A stretch of DNA of 53,175 nucleotides from a bacterium (GTDB lineage: Bacteria > Bacillota_I > Bacilli_A > RF39 > UBA660): the NCBI GenBank assembly GCA_029007115.1, contig JAQXHG010000015.1:1-53175 (forward strand). The letters are read 5' to 3'. This document shows, one piece after another, positions 1 to 8,204 of this stretch (within the stretch, counting starts at the first letter, position 1; every line of letters starts with the position of its first letter). Position numbers and translations under genes: made by a program. The notes beneath the pieces were generated by a model. It had not been told where the DNA came from, did no database searches, and saw only the letters and a program-made list of their open reading frames with translations.

Positions 1-27
1 TAAATGTATAAAATTATTGATAAATTA

Positions 28-56
28 TTGAAATTAAAATAATATTATTATATAAT
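28..56 (+). promoter_or_regulatory. Promoter of tRNA-Trp
   Basis: A -35 TTGAAA at 28-33 and a perfect -10 TATAAT at 51-56 are separated by exactly 17 bases. The tRNA begins 11 bases after the -10, as expected for a stable-RNA promoter with almost no leader. Confidence 0.75.
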
Positions 57-67
57 GTTAATGTTTT

Positions 68-141
68 AGGGGCATGGTTTAACGGTAGAATAGCGGTCTC
101 CAAAACCGTTTGTGTGGGTTCGATTCCTACTGCCCCTGCCA
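68..141 (+). tRNA. trnW: tRNA-Trp (CCA)
   Basis: A full cloverleaf can be drawn. The 7-bp acceptor stem is AGGGGCA (68-74) with TGCCCCT (131-137). The anticodon stem is 93-97/105-109 with loop CTCCAAA and anticodon CCA at 100-102. The T stem is 114-118/126-130 with loop TTCGATT. The discriminator is G138 and the 3' CCA is encoded at 139-141. Anticodon CCA reads only UGG, which fits the standard genetic code and argues against UGA being read as Trp. Confidence 0.97.
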
Positions 142-179
142 TAAGTAAAATAGATGAAATATTCATCTTTATATATTGG

Positions 180-205
180 GTTAAGTTTAAAACTTAACTT
201 TTTTT
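180..205 (+). terminator. Intrinsic terminator after tRNA-Trp
   Basis: An 8-bp hairpin, GTTAAGTT / AACTTAAC with a 3-base loop (180-198), is followed by a run of seven T. Confidence 0.8.
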
Positions 206-609
206 ATTAATATTTTATAAATGTTTTAGTATAATTATTTTTTCTAATAAGAAGATATAATAATATATAAGTTAGACTTTTCTACTAAATATTTTAGATT
301 GTTTATACAAATTTCATCAAAAAGATAATTTATTATTGAATAAGTCTTACCTGTTAAGTTGGAAATTTTAATTAATTTTTTAGTTAAATTTATTAAGTCT
401 GATAATTATATTTTTTGTTAACATATACTAGTTTAGACTTTAATAGAAAATAGTCAAGTTTAAATTATTAATCATTTATAAACGTTATTATTTAAATTGT
501 TTTTTGCTTTTTTATTTATATTTGTTATACTTATATTAATGATTATTTAATATGTAGCATAAAATCATTTTTAAACTTTTAGATTAAGTAAAAAGGAGAA
601 CTATAAAAA
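206..609. other. Gene-free stretch of about 400 bases
   Basis: No coding region or RNA fold was recognised here. The stretch carries four copies of a 6-base core, AGACTT: two forward, within TTAGACTTT at 272-280 and 433-441, and two reverse, within TAAGTCT at 341-347 and 394-400. The last bases contain a good ribosome binding site (AAAAGGAG, about 590-597) for the next gene. Whether the AGACTT copies are operator sites is unknown. Confidence 0.4.
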
Positions 610-2043
610 ATGAACTTAAAAGATAAAATAATTGATTTATTAGATAGATATATTTATGAATACGAACAAGAGTTAGAAAGATATGAAGAAAAATTAACAA
701 TATTAAGTTTATATAATGAACTTATAGATATATTAGAAAATAAAGAAATTCATAATCATAAGTTAGAAATTACTATTTTATTATCAGCAATATATGGCAA
801 TAATAGCGAATATGAAAGAATGTTTTATAAATGTTTGTATGATGAAGATATTAAAAATCAATTTCAAAATCAATTAAAGATAGATATGTTAGAGCAGGTA
901 GAAGGATTTTCTGATTTAGAAGAAAAAGTAAAACAAGGAAAATATTTGGCAATTGCATCTAATAGAATAAAAACAAGTTTTAAATTTAATGTACCATTTT
1001 ATATAAAGAAAATTGATGGAAAAAGAATGATAAGTGATGAACAATCTGCTAAGAGGATAATACAATATTTTGCCAATAAAGGAGATATTACTAAAAAAGA
1101 AGAATTATTATATATAAATGAAATAGAAATACATAATAGATTAATAACTGAGCAAAATTCGTTAGAAAAAAACTATACAAATCATTTATATTCTAGAATT
1201 CCAAATATCTTAAATATGGGATTTCAACAATTGGATACTGTTTTAATTGATGATAAAAATAAAACAACTTTAAGGAATCTATCAAAACAAATATATGATC
1301 ATATAATTAAAGATCCTAATAGAATAATTGACATATTTGAGGAGTATAAAGATGCTGTTATGAATGAAGAAGAATACAAATATGTTATTTTAAAAGTTTT
1401 ACATTTTATTGAGGATAATTTAATAGCTGCATATGAATTATTATTGGATGAAAATATATATAGAAATAGATTTCAAAGAAATATAATTATAGATGATTAC
1501 TATAAGGAACTGGATGTTTATATTAAACTAAGAAAATATTATGATAATATTATGCTTGAAGAAAATGTTATTAAAGAAGAGGACATAACTGAAGAAGAGT
1601 TAGGAGATACTAATGAGCAAAAACAATTGTTTTTTAGTACAAATTCATCTGGTAAAGCAAAAGTATTATCAGATATGAAAGATATTCCAGAAGAATATTA
1701 TGAAACAGTTTTATATTTAATAAATGGATTTAGAAATAATACTTTATCAAGAAGTGAAATGAAAATTTTAAGAAATGATAAAATGATGGATAAGTGTATT
1801 GAATTAAGATATGATCAAATAAGAGTTATTTTAAAGCCAATAAAAAATAATATTTATGCAGTACTTGGATTGTTTGTAAAGAAGAATAATAATGATGTTA
1901 GGTGTTATCATAGTATAGCAAACAGAGACATTCCTAAAATAAATAGTGAAGAGGGTGCAGAATTATATAGAGATTATTCTTTAATAATAATGAATGAATT
2001 AGAACAATTAGTTATGATGCAGGGAAGAAAAGGAACAAGATAA
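610..2043 (+). CDS. Unknown 477-aa protein with a possible RelE-like C-terminal domain
   Basis: I do not recognise the family. The protein is soluble, highly charged and mostly predicted helical. Its start has an AAGGAG ribosome binding site 8-10 bases upstream. Residues 1-340 are rich in Glu, Lys, Tyr and Ile and look like helical repeats or coiled coil. From about residue 355 there is an acidic linker, then a segment whose order of motifs (LPEEYY-like helix, CIELRYDQIRV, then LGLFVKKNNNDV) resembles the RelE/ParE/HigB toxin fold. This resemblance is my inference from the motif pattern only. No small antitoxin gene lies beside it, so a classical toxin-antitoxin pair is not supported. The kinase pair that follows begins 114 bases later with its own leader. 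Confidence 0.6.
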   Translation: MNLKDKIIDLLDRYIYEYEQELERYEEKLTILSLYNELIDILENKEIHNHKLEITILLSAIYGNNSEYERMFYKCLYDEDIKNQFQNQLKIDMLEQVEGFSDLEEKVKQGKYLAIASNRIKTSFKFNVPFYIKKIDGKRMISDEQSAKRIIQYFANKGDITKKEELLYINEIEIHNRLITEQNSLEKNYTNHLYSRIPNILNMGFQQLDTVLIDDKNKTTLRNLSKQIYDHIIKDPNRIIDIFEEYKDAVMNEEEYKYVILKVLHFIEDNLIAAYELLLDENIYRNRFQRNIIIDDYYKELDVYIKLRKYYDNIMLEENVIKEEDITEEELGDTNEQKQLFFSTNSSGKAKVLSDMKDIPEEYYETVLYLINGFRNNTLSRSEMKILRNDKMMDKCIELRYDQIRVILKPIKNNIYAVLGLFVKKNNNDVRCYHSIANRDIPKINSEEGAELYRDYSLIIMNELEQLVMMQGRKGTR

Positions 2044-2157
2044 ATTATATTTAAGTTAGATAAAACAACTTATTTTATAAAAGAATACAAAAAAAAGTTT
2101 TTTCATTTAATAAAATATGTTATAATTATTTAAGATAAGGATAAGAGGAGTGAAAGT

Positions 2158-4014
2158 ATGATTAGTTCTGTATTTATAGGCTCAGGATTTGCAATATGTG
2201 GACTTGTGATGATGCTTTTAATATTAATAATATTTTTAAATAAAAATAAAAAATGGGATATGAAGTCTACTATATTCTTTATTACTGCTATTGTAACAAT
2301 TATCGTACTAAGTTTAGAAATAATAATCTCATATACCATTATTAATAGAGACATTTATCCTACTTTAAATAACATTTTATGTAGATTTTATATGTTTTTT
2401 AATATATTATGGTTCTTTTTAGCCACTGGATATGTAATTAGTGTATTTGTCAAATTTGATAAAAATAAAAAAGAAATATATTTCTCAATAATATATGGAG
2501 TTATATCAATATTATGTTCTGTATTATTTGCTGTTTTATATAATTTGAGTTTTGATGTGTATATAGAAGGTGAGCCCTGTTTTATTGATGGTTCTTATTA
2601 TATTATTATGAAAGTAATTAGTATCCTTTCAAGTTCAACTCATGTATTAATAATGACTTTAAATCGCAAAAAAGTAAAAAATTTAAAAATGGCTTCAATA
2701 TTCTTTTTAGCATTTGCGTTTTTAGTGGCTAATGTAATTTTATATTTAATAGGTAAGGATTTAAATATATTAAGTATAACATTAGCTTTAACAATAACAA
2801 TTTTATTCTTAACAATTGAAAATCAAGATATAAAATTATTAGATGAATATGAGAATATGAGAAAAGAAAGTATTAAATCTAGTGAAGCAAAATCGGATTT
2901 TTTAGTTAATATGTCACATGAAATTAGAACACCTCTAACGACAATATTAGGTTTTAGTCAAACATTATTATACAATGATAATTTAACTGAAGAAATGCTT
3001 AAAAAGGATTTAATTAGTATTAAGAAAGCAAATAATAGTTTAACTAGTTTAATAAATAGTTTATCTGATATATCTAGTCTTGAGAATAATAAGGTTGTAT
3101 TAAGTGAAAGTGATTACAGTTTAGAAAACTTAATATTTGAAATATATAGTTATATACCACCAAAAATTAACAAAGAGAATCTAATGTTTAATATTAAGGT
3201 TAATCCTGATATTCCCAAAAAATACTATGGCGATGCAGCAAAATTATTTAAAGCTATCTCATATATAATACAAAATGCAATAGAACATACAAATTATGGA
3301 GAAGTAACTTTAACAGTTGATGCACATAAAAAAGAACATGCTAATTATGAATTAGAGTTTATAGTATCAAATACCGGTCATGCAATGAAAGAAGATGAAT
3401 TTAATTTAAATTTGGATGACTACATTGAACTAAGTGATAAAGCAAATAATGCTAGTTTGGGATTAATAATAGCAAAAAGATTGATAATGCTATGTAATGG
3501 CACAATAGAGTTTATTAATAGACCTGGAGAAGGAACTAAATATATAATTAAAGTAAATCAAAAAAATTATACTGAAGATGAAAAAATTGGTAATATCTTT
3601 GCTAATCATACACATACTAATTTCACATCTAATTTTATAAATTGTAAAGATAAAAGGGTTCTTATAGTTGATGATAAGGTTAGTAATTTAAGTGTTATGA
3701 CTGAATACTTAGAAAACTATAAATTTACTATTGTTACTGCTAAGAATGGAAAAGATGCAATTGCTGCTATACAAAGGGAAAGATTTGATATAGTATTTCT
3801 AGATTATTTAATGCCAGATATGAGTGGTGTTGATGTGATAAAAACATTAAAGTCATTATTACAGGTTTTACCGGTAATGGTATTAGTAGTAAATAATTCA
3901 GAAAGTTCAGATTTTGATAAGTTCATACAAGAGGGATTTAATGATTGTATCACTAAACCAATTATATTTAAGAACTTAAATAAATTAATAAATAAATACT
4001 TTAAAGAAGAATAG
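2158..4014 (+). CDS. Seven-helix hybrid histidine kinase, phosphoacceptor half (degenerate ATP site)
   Basis: This 618-aa membrane sensor has about seven hydrophobic helices in residues 4-222, a HisKA segment (MSHEIRTPL, His254), a HATPase region (about 355-468) and a C-terminal receiver (about 499-616). The H-box is intact. The ATP site is not: the G1 motif that normally reads DxGxG is NTGHA (Asn405), no F-box is visible, and the G2 motif GxGLGL is NASLGL. Loss of the G1 Asp, which contacts adenine, usually abolishes ATP binding. The receiver keeps the acidic pair D505/D506, phospho-site D549 and Lys600, but the switch Thr is Val577. The gene ends 15 bases before its partner, which has the opposite defect, so I infer that it is phosphorylated in trans. 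It is most similar to the kinase at 44553-46436. Confidence 0.9.
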   Translation: MISSVFIGSGFAICGLVMMLLILIIFLNKNKKWDMKSTIFFITAIVTIIVLSLEIIISYTIINRDIYPTLNNILCRFYMFFNILWFFLATGYVISVFVKFDKNKKEIYFSIIYGVISILCSVLFAVLYNLSFDVYIEGEPCFIDGSYYIIMKVISILSSSTHVLIMTLNRKKVKNLKMASIFFLAFAFLVANVILYLIGKDLNILSITLALTITILFLTIENQDIKLLDEYENMRKESIKSSEAKSDFLVNMSHEIRTPLTTILGFSQTLLYNDNLTEEMLKKDLISIKKANNSLTSLINSLSDISSLENNKVVLSESDYSLENLIFEIYSYIPPKINKENLMFNIKVNPDIPKKYYGDAAKLFKAISYIIQNAIEHTNYGEVTLTVDAHKKEHANYELEFIVSNTGHAMKEDEFNLNLDDYIELSDKANNASLGLIIAKRLIMLCNGTIEFINRPGEGTKYIIKVNQKNYTEDEKIGNIFANHTHTNFTSNFINCKDKRVLIVDDKVSNLSVMTEYLENYKFTIVTAKNGKDAIAAIQRERFDIVFLDYLMPDMSGVDVIKTLKSLLQVLPVMVLVVNNSESSDFDKFIQEGFNDCITKPIIFKNLNKLINKYFKEE

Positions 4015-4029
4015 AAGGGAGTAAGTATT

Positions 4030-5880
4030 ATGCTATATGGATTATTATTAGCAATAGGTAGTTTAATATATTTAATAATATTAATGATTATTTATTATAA
4101 TAAGAAATACTTTGATATTGTTCAAGGAAGAATATATAGGTATATGTTATTTCTTAATATAGTATTTATAGTATTTCAAATAATAGCAGTATTGGTAATT
4201 TATTTTTCTCTTTCAGATGTAATTATATACTTAACTTGGAGAATATCGTGGTCAGCTTGTATTGGTTGGTATGGATTCTTTTATTTCTATTTTGTTGCAT
4301 TTACCAATAACGATAATTCGAATTCATTTATATCTTTTTTGAAAAAAAGAAAGTTTTGTATGGGAATGGCAATATTTATTTGTATTGCGATTGTTGTTTA
4401 TTTTATATTTTTACCATATGAGACTCAAACTGTTAGTAATATGACATATTTACCGGGAAAAACAGCATATATTGTATTTGTTTTCTGTGTTTTTCTAGAT
4501 ATATTGGTTATAATAAACTTAATTAAAAATATTAAAAATCTATCTAAACAAGACACAACAGTAATTTTTGCATCATTATTAGCTACAATTATATTGATGT
4601 CATTTCAAGTTAAATATCAGTTAATAACTTTTATACCTTTGGGCTTTGCAGTTGAAATGTATTTATTATATTTTACAACTGAAAATCCAGATTTATTATT
4701 ACTTAAAAAGACTAAAGAAGTAAGTGATGAATTAGAAAAATCAAATAAAATAAAATTAGATTTTTTATCAAATGTTTCATATGAAATTAAAAATCCAATG
4801 GATTCAATATCAAGTTTAACAGATACATTAATTAATACACCTTTTAATGTTGATTCTACTAAGAATTATTTGAAACAAATATGTAACTCTGGATCTGATC
4901 TATTAGATATCACGAATAATATATTAGATTTATCTACAATTGAGACAGGTACCAATTTGGTAAAAAATAAAAATTATAATCCTAGTGAAATGATATCAAG
5001 ACTAGTAGATATAATAAAAAATAAGTTAGGCTATAGTAAGATACACTTTAATGTAAGTGTTGATACTAATTTACCAACTATTGTAAATGGAGATGAATCA
5101 AAAGTATATCAATGTGTATTAAATATATTAACAAATGCAGTTAAGTATACTGAAATAGGTAAGATTACTTTTACAGTTACATCTAAAAGAGAAGGTAATA
5201 ATGTTAGAATATTGTTTAAAGTAATGGATACTGGAATAGGTATTAAGGAAGAAGATCATAAGTATTTGTTTGAAAAATTTTCAAGATTAGATGATGCGGT
5301 TATAAAGGAAATAGAGGGTAGTGGTCTAGGCCTTACAATAGCTAAAAAATACTTAGATTTAATGGGTGGAAAAATATGGTTTGAAAGTCAGCATTTAGCA
5401 GGAAGTACATTTTTTATTGAAATAGTTCAAACGATAGTAGATCCTACACCTATTAGAAATATTGCATTTAATACAGAAAAAATAAATTATTCTGAAGGAT
5501 ATGATTGTTCAAATTGTAAACTTTTAGTTGTAGATGACGATGAATTAAATGTTAAGGTTCTAAGTAGAATGCTTGAAAGATATAAATTAAAATTTGATTA
5601 TGTTGAAGATGGAGATAAATGCATCACTAAGATAAAATCAGATGAAAAGTATGATTTAATATTTATGGATGATAATTTACCAAACATTACTGGGACAGAA
5701 ACAATGAAGTTATTAAAAGATTTAGCAGGTAATGAACTGCCACCAGTGATTATATTAACAGCAAATGCGATACTTGGAATGAAAGAGAAATATTTATCTG
5801 AAGGATTTAGCGATTATTTATCAAAACCTATTGATATACAAGAATTAGATAAAATAATTAATAAATATTTAAAGAAGTAA
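4030..5880 (+). CDS. Seven-helix hybrid histidine kinase, catalytic half (phospho-His replaced by Tyr)
   Basis: This 616-aa protein has the same layout as its upstream neighbour: about seven membrane helices (2-216), a dimerisation/H-box segment, HATPase and receiver. The ATP site is textbook: N-box Asn369, G1 DTGIG at 400-404, F-box LFEKFSR, G2 GSGLG at 430-434. The H-box reads SYEIKNP, with Tyr251 (codon TAT) at the position of the phospho-accepting His (CAT), a single-base change. The receiver is complete, with D502/D503, D547, T577 and K599. It therefore cannot autophosphorylate conventionally, yet should bind ATP. It probably provides catalysis for the intact His of the upstream partner. 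The start has a GGGAG ribosome binding site, and the two genes form one operon. Confidence 0.9.
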   Translation: MLYGLLLAIGSLIYLIILMIIYYNKKYFDIVQGRIYRYMLFLNIVFIVFQIIAVLVIYFSLSDVIIYLTWRISWSACIGWYGFFYFYFVAFTNNDNSNSFISFLKKRKFCMGMAIFICIAIVVYFIFLPYETQTVSNMTYLPGKTAYIVFVFCVFLDILVIINLIKNIKNLSKQDTTVIFASLLATIILMSFQVKYQLITFIPLGFAVEMYLLYFTTENPDLLLLKKTKEVSDELEKSNKIKLDFLSNVSYEIKNPMDSISSLTDTLINTPFNVDSTKNYLKQICNSGSDLLDITNNILDLSTIETGTNLVKNKNYNPSEMISRLVDIIKNKLGYSKIHFNVSVDTNLPTIVNGDESKVYQCVLNILTNAVKYTEIGKITFTVTSKREGNNVRILFKVMDTGIGIKEEDHKYLFEKFSRLDDAVIKEIEGSGLGLTIAKKYLDLMGGKIWFESQHLAGSTFFIEIVQTIVDPTPIRNIAFNTEKINYSEGYDCSNCKLLVVDDDELNVKVLSRMLERYKLKFDYVEDGDKCITKIKSDEKYDLIFMDDNLPNITGTETMKLLKDLAGNELPPVIILTANAILGMKEKYLSEGFSDYLSKPIDIQELDKIINKYLKK

Positions 5881-5898
5881 AAATACTTCTTTTTATTT
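5872..5898 (+). terminator. Intrinsic terminator after kinase pair 1
   Basis: An 8-bp stem, AAGAAGTA / TACTTCTT with an AAAA loop, is followed by a T-rich tract. It overlaps the last codons and stop of the kinase gene. Confidence 0.7.
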
Positions 5899-5985
5899 AC
5901 ATTTTTTAAAGTATATTTTAATTTACTTTATTTAAGTATAATTCATAATTTGATAAAATTTATATAGATATAGGAGATAGATAGT

Positions 5986-7353
5986 ATGGAAATTAATAAA
6001 AATATGTTTAGAGAATATGATATAAGGGGAATATATAATGAAGATTTAAATGAAGAGATAGCAAATCTTGTAGGTAAGGCTTTTGGAACAAAATTGGTTA
6101 GTTTAGGAATTAAATCAACGGTTGTCGCTTGCGATAATAGAATATCTTCTCCAAAACTTTTACAAAGCATGGTAAATGGTATTTCAAGTACTGGTACAAA
6201 TGTTAAAATGTTAGGTCTTGCAACTACTCCTATGTGTTATTTTGCAGCAAATTATTATAATGTAAATTCTAGTATGATGATTACTGCATCTCACAATCCA
6301 AAAGAATATAATGGTTTTAAATTTTCTTATAATGGTATACATAATGCTTATGGTGATAGTGTTAAAGAAATATATGAAATAATAGTAAAGGGACAATTTG
6401 CTAAAGGTGATGGAGTTATAGAATTTTGTGATATAAGGGAAGCATATATAAATTTAGTTGTTGACAAGTTAAAATTTGGTAAAAGAAAAGTTAAGGTAGT
6501 TTATGATTGTGGAAATGGAACTGCTAGTATAATAGCAAAAGATATATTCAAAAGGCTTGATGGTATAGTTGATTATACTGGAATTTATGATGAATCTGAT
6601 GGTAATTTTCCAAATCATCATCCAGATCCATGTGTATATGATAATATGACATCTTTAAAAGAAAAAGTTTTAGAATTAAATGCCGATCTAGGACTTGGTT
6701 ATGATGGTGATGCTGATAGAATAGGCTTTTTAGATGAAAAAGGTAATATGATTGATATGGATAAGTTTTTAATTATTATGTGGAAAGAACTATATGATAA
6801 AGTAGAAAAAAAAGAGTGTTTATTTGATGTTAAGTGTTCTAAATCACTTGAAGATGAACTTATTAAATTAGGAGTTAAACCAATTGAATATAGAACAGGT
6901 AATTCATATACAAGAGCGGCATCTGCTTTGGGTGATTATCCACTTAGTGGTGAATTATCGGGTCATGTTTATTTTAGAGATAAATGGCCTGGATATGATG
7001 ATGGAATCTATGCGGGGTTAAGATTGATTGAATTATTATCCAATACAGATAAGCCAGTAAGTAGTTTTTTAGAAGATATAACGAAATATTATTCAACACC
7101 AGAAATAAAAGTAAAAGTAGATGATGATAGAAAATTTGATATAGTTTCAAAAATGAAAAATTATGTTGAATCAAAAGGTTATAATTATATTACTATAGAT
7201 GGAGTTAAAGCTAAATTTGAAGATGGTTTTGCGCTTATTAGAGCAAGTAATACAGGTCCTAATATAACCATGAGATTTGAAGCAACAACAGAAGGAAGAC
7301 TAAAAGAATTACAAGATGAATTTACAAGTGAATTAAATAAGTATTTAATATAA
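5986..7353 (+). CDS. manB: Phosphomannomutase/phosphoglucomutase
   Basis: This cytosolic alpha-D-phosphohexomutase interconverts hexose 6- and 1-phosphates to supply nucleotide sugars for surface polymers. The 455-aa length matches the bacterial PMM/PGM (AlgC/ManB) family. Visible motifs are the N-terminal FREYDIRG signature, the phosphoserine loop TASHNP (Ser102), the metal-binding loop DGDADR at 240-245, and the sugar-specificity loop GELSGHVYF near 319-327. The start is supported by a GGAG site 8-10 bases upstream. The gene stands alone between the kinase pair and the murF operon. Glucose versus mannose preference cannot be read from the sequence. Confidence 0.92.
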   Translation: MEINKNMFREYDIRGIYNEDLNEEIANLVGKAFGTKLVSLGIKSTVVACDNRISSPKLLQSMVNGISSTGTNVKMLGLATTPMCYFAANYYNVNSSMMITASHNPKEYNGFKFSYNGIHNAYGDSVKEIYEIIVKGQFAKGDGVIEFCDIREAYINLVVDKLKFGKRKVKVVYDCGNGTASIIAKDIFKRLDGIVDYTGIYDESDGNFPNHHPDPCVYDNMTSLKEKVLELNADLGLGYDGDADRIGFLDEKGNMIDMDKFLIIMWKELYDKVEKKECLFDVKCSKSLEDELIKLGVKPIEYRTGNSYTRAASALGDYPLSGELSGHVYFRDKWPGYDDGIYAGLRLIELLSNTDKPVSSFLEDITKYYSTPEIKVKVDDDRKFDIVSKMKNYVESKGYNYITIDGVKAKFEDGFALIRASNTGPNITMRFEATTEGRLKELQDEFTSELNKYLI

Positions 7354-7433
7354 ATAATTTATATTACTTCTTTTGAATCATATATAATAAATCGTAAAGT
7401 AAGTGTTTATATTAATTCTAAATATACTACTAA

Positions 7434-7444
7434 TATGATATAAT
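7434..7444 (+). promoter_or_regulatory. Extended -10 promoter element
   Basis: TATGATATAAT combines the TGn extension with a perfect TATAAT. It lies 22 bases upstream of the hydrolase-murF-ddl operon. The same element recurs upstream of five other genes in the window. Confidence 0.6.
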
Positions 7445-7465
7445 TTATAGAGGGGAAGTGTTTGT

Positions 7466-8203
7466 ATGCAAATAAAATACAAGGATATAAATATTAATTA
7501 TTCATATTATGAGAATAGTTCTAAAATTAATTTGATTTTTTTACATGGTTGGGGACAAAATATTGAAATGATGTTACCTATTGCTAAACCGTTTATAAAA
7601 AAATATAATGTGTTAATAGTTGACTTACCTGGTTTTGGATTAAGTGATGAACCAAAAGAAATATGGAGTATCTTTGATTATGCTGATATGGTTGATTATT
7701 TTGCTAAACAATTTAAGATGAAAAATCCTATAATAATAGGGCATTCATTTGGGGGTAAAATAGCATTATGCTATGGAATTAAATATAAACCAAGTAAATT
7801 AGTGTTGCTTGCAAGCCCTTTTAGAAGTAAACCCAACACCAATAATATAAAGAATAAAGTATTAAAATCATTAAAGAAAATACCTGTAATTAATAGGTTT
7901 GAGGATTTTGCTAAAAGACATATGGGTTCTACAGATTATAAAAATGCAACTAAAATGATGAGAGATATTTTAGTTAAGCATGTAAATTATGATTTAACTG
8001 ATCAAGTCAAAAATATTAAATGTCCAACTCTTATGATTTGGGGAACTAAAGATACAGCTGTACCATATGAAGAAGCAATTAAACTTGAGAAATTGATTAA
8101 AGGAAGTGGAATTGTTACATATGATGAATGTTCACATTATGCTTACTTAGAAAGACTTAGTCAAACAATAAGTGTATTAAATAGTTTTATAGGAGAAAAA
8201 TAA
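7466..8203 (+). CDS. Alpha/beta-hydrolase
   Basis: This 245-aa single-domain alpha/beta-hydrolase has the oxyanion segment LHGWG at 26-30, the nucleophile elbow GHSFGG with Ser94, an acid in WGTKD (Asp196) and a catalytic His224 in CSHYAY. Length and motif spacing match small esterase/lipase-type members. The ribosome binding site GAGGGGAAG lies just upstream. Its stop is one base from the murF start, so the two genes are probably translationally coupled. A cell-wall or lipid-linked substrate is possible from context, but the true substrate is unknown. Confidence 0.85.
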   Translation: MQIKYKDININYSYYENSSKINLIFLHGWGQNIEMMLPIAKPFIKKYNVLIVDLPGFGLSDEPKEIWSIFDYADMVDYFAKQFKMKNPIIIGHSFGGKIALCYGIKYKPSKLVLLASPFRSKPNTNNIKNKVLKSLKKIPVINRFEDFAKRHMGSTDYKNATKMMRDILVKHVNYDLTDQVKNIKCPTLMIWGTKDTAVPYEEAIKLEKLIKGSGIVTYDECSHYAYLERLSQTISVLNSFIGEK

Positions 8204-8204
8204 C

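Noticed and set aside
2130-2354. Minus-strand 74-codon frame
   Set aside because: It is the reverse of the first membrane helices of a clear kinase gene. Hydrophobic AT-rich segments give such shadows.
2158-5880. Kinase pair as decaying pseudogenes
   Set aside because: Both frames are full length with intact domains elsewhere, the losses are complementary, and the same pattern occurs in an independent paralogous pair.
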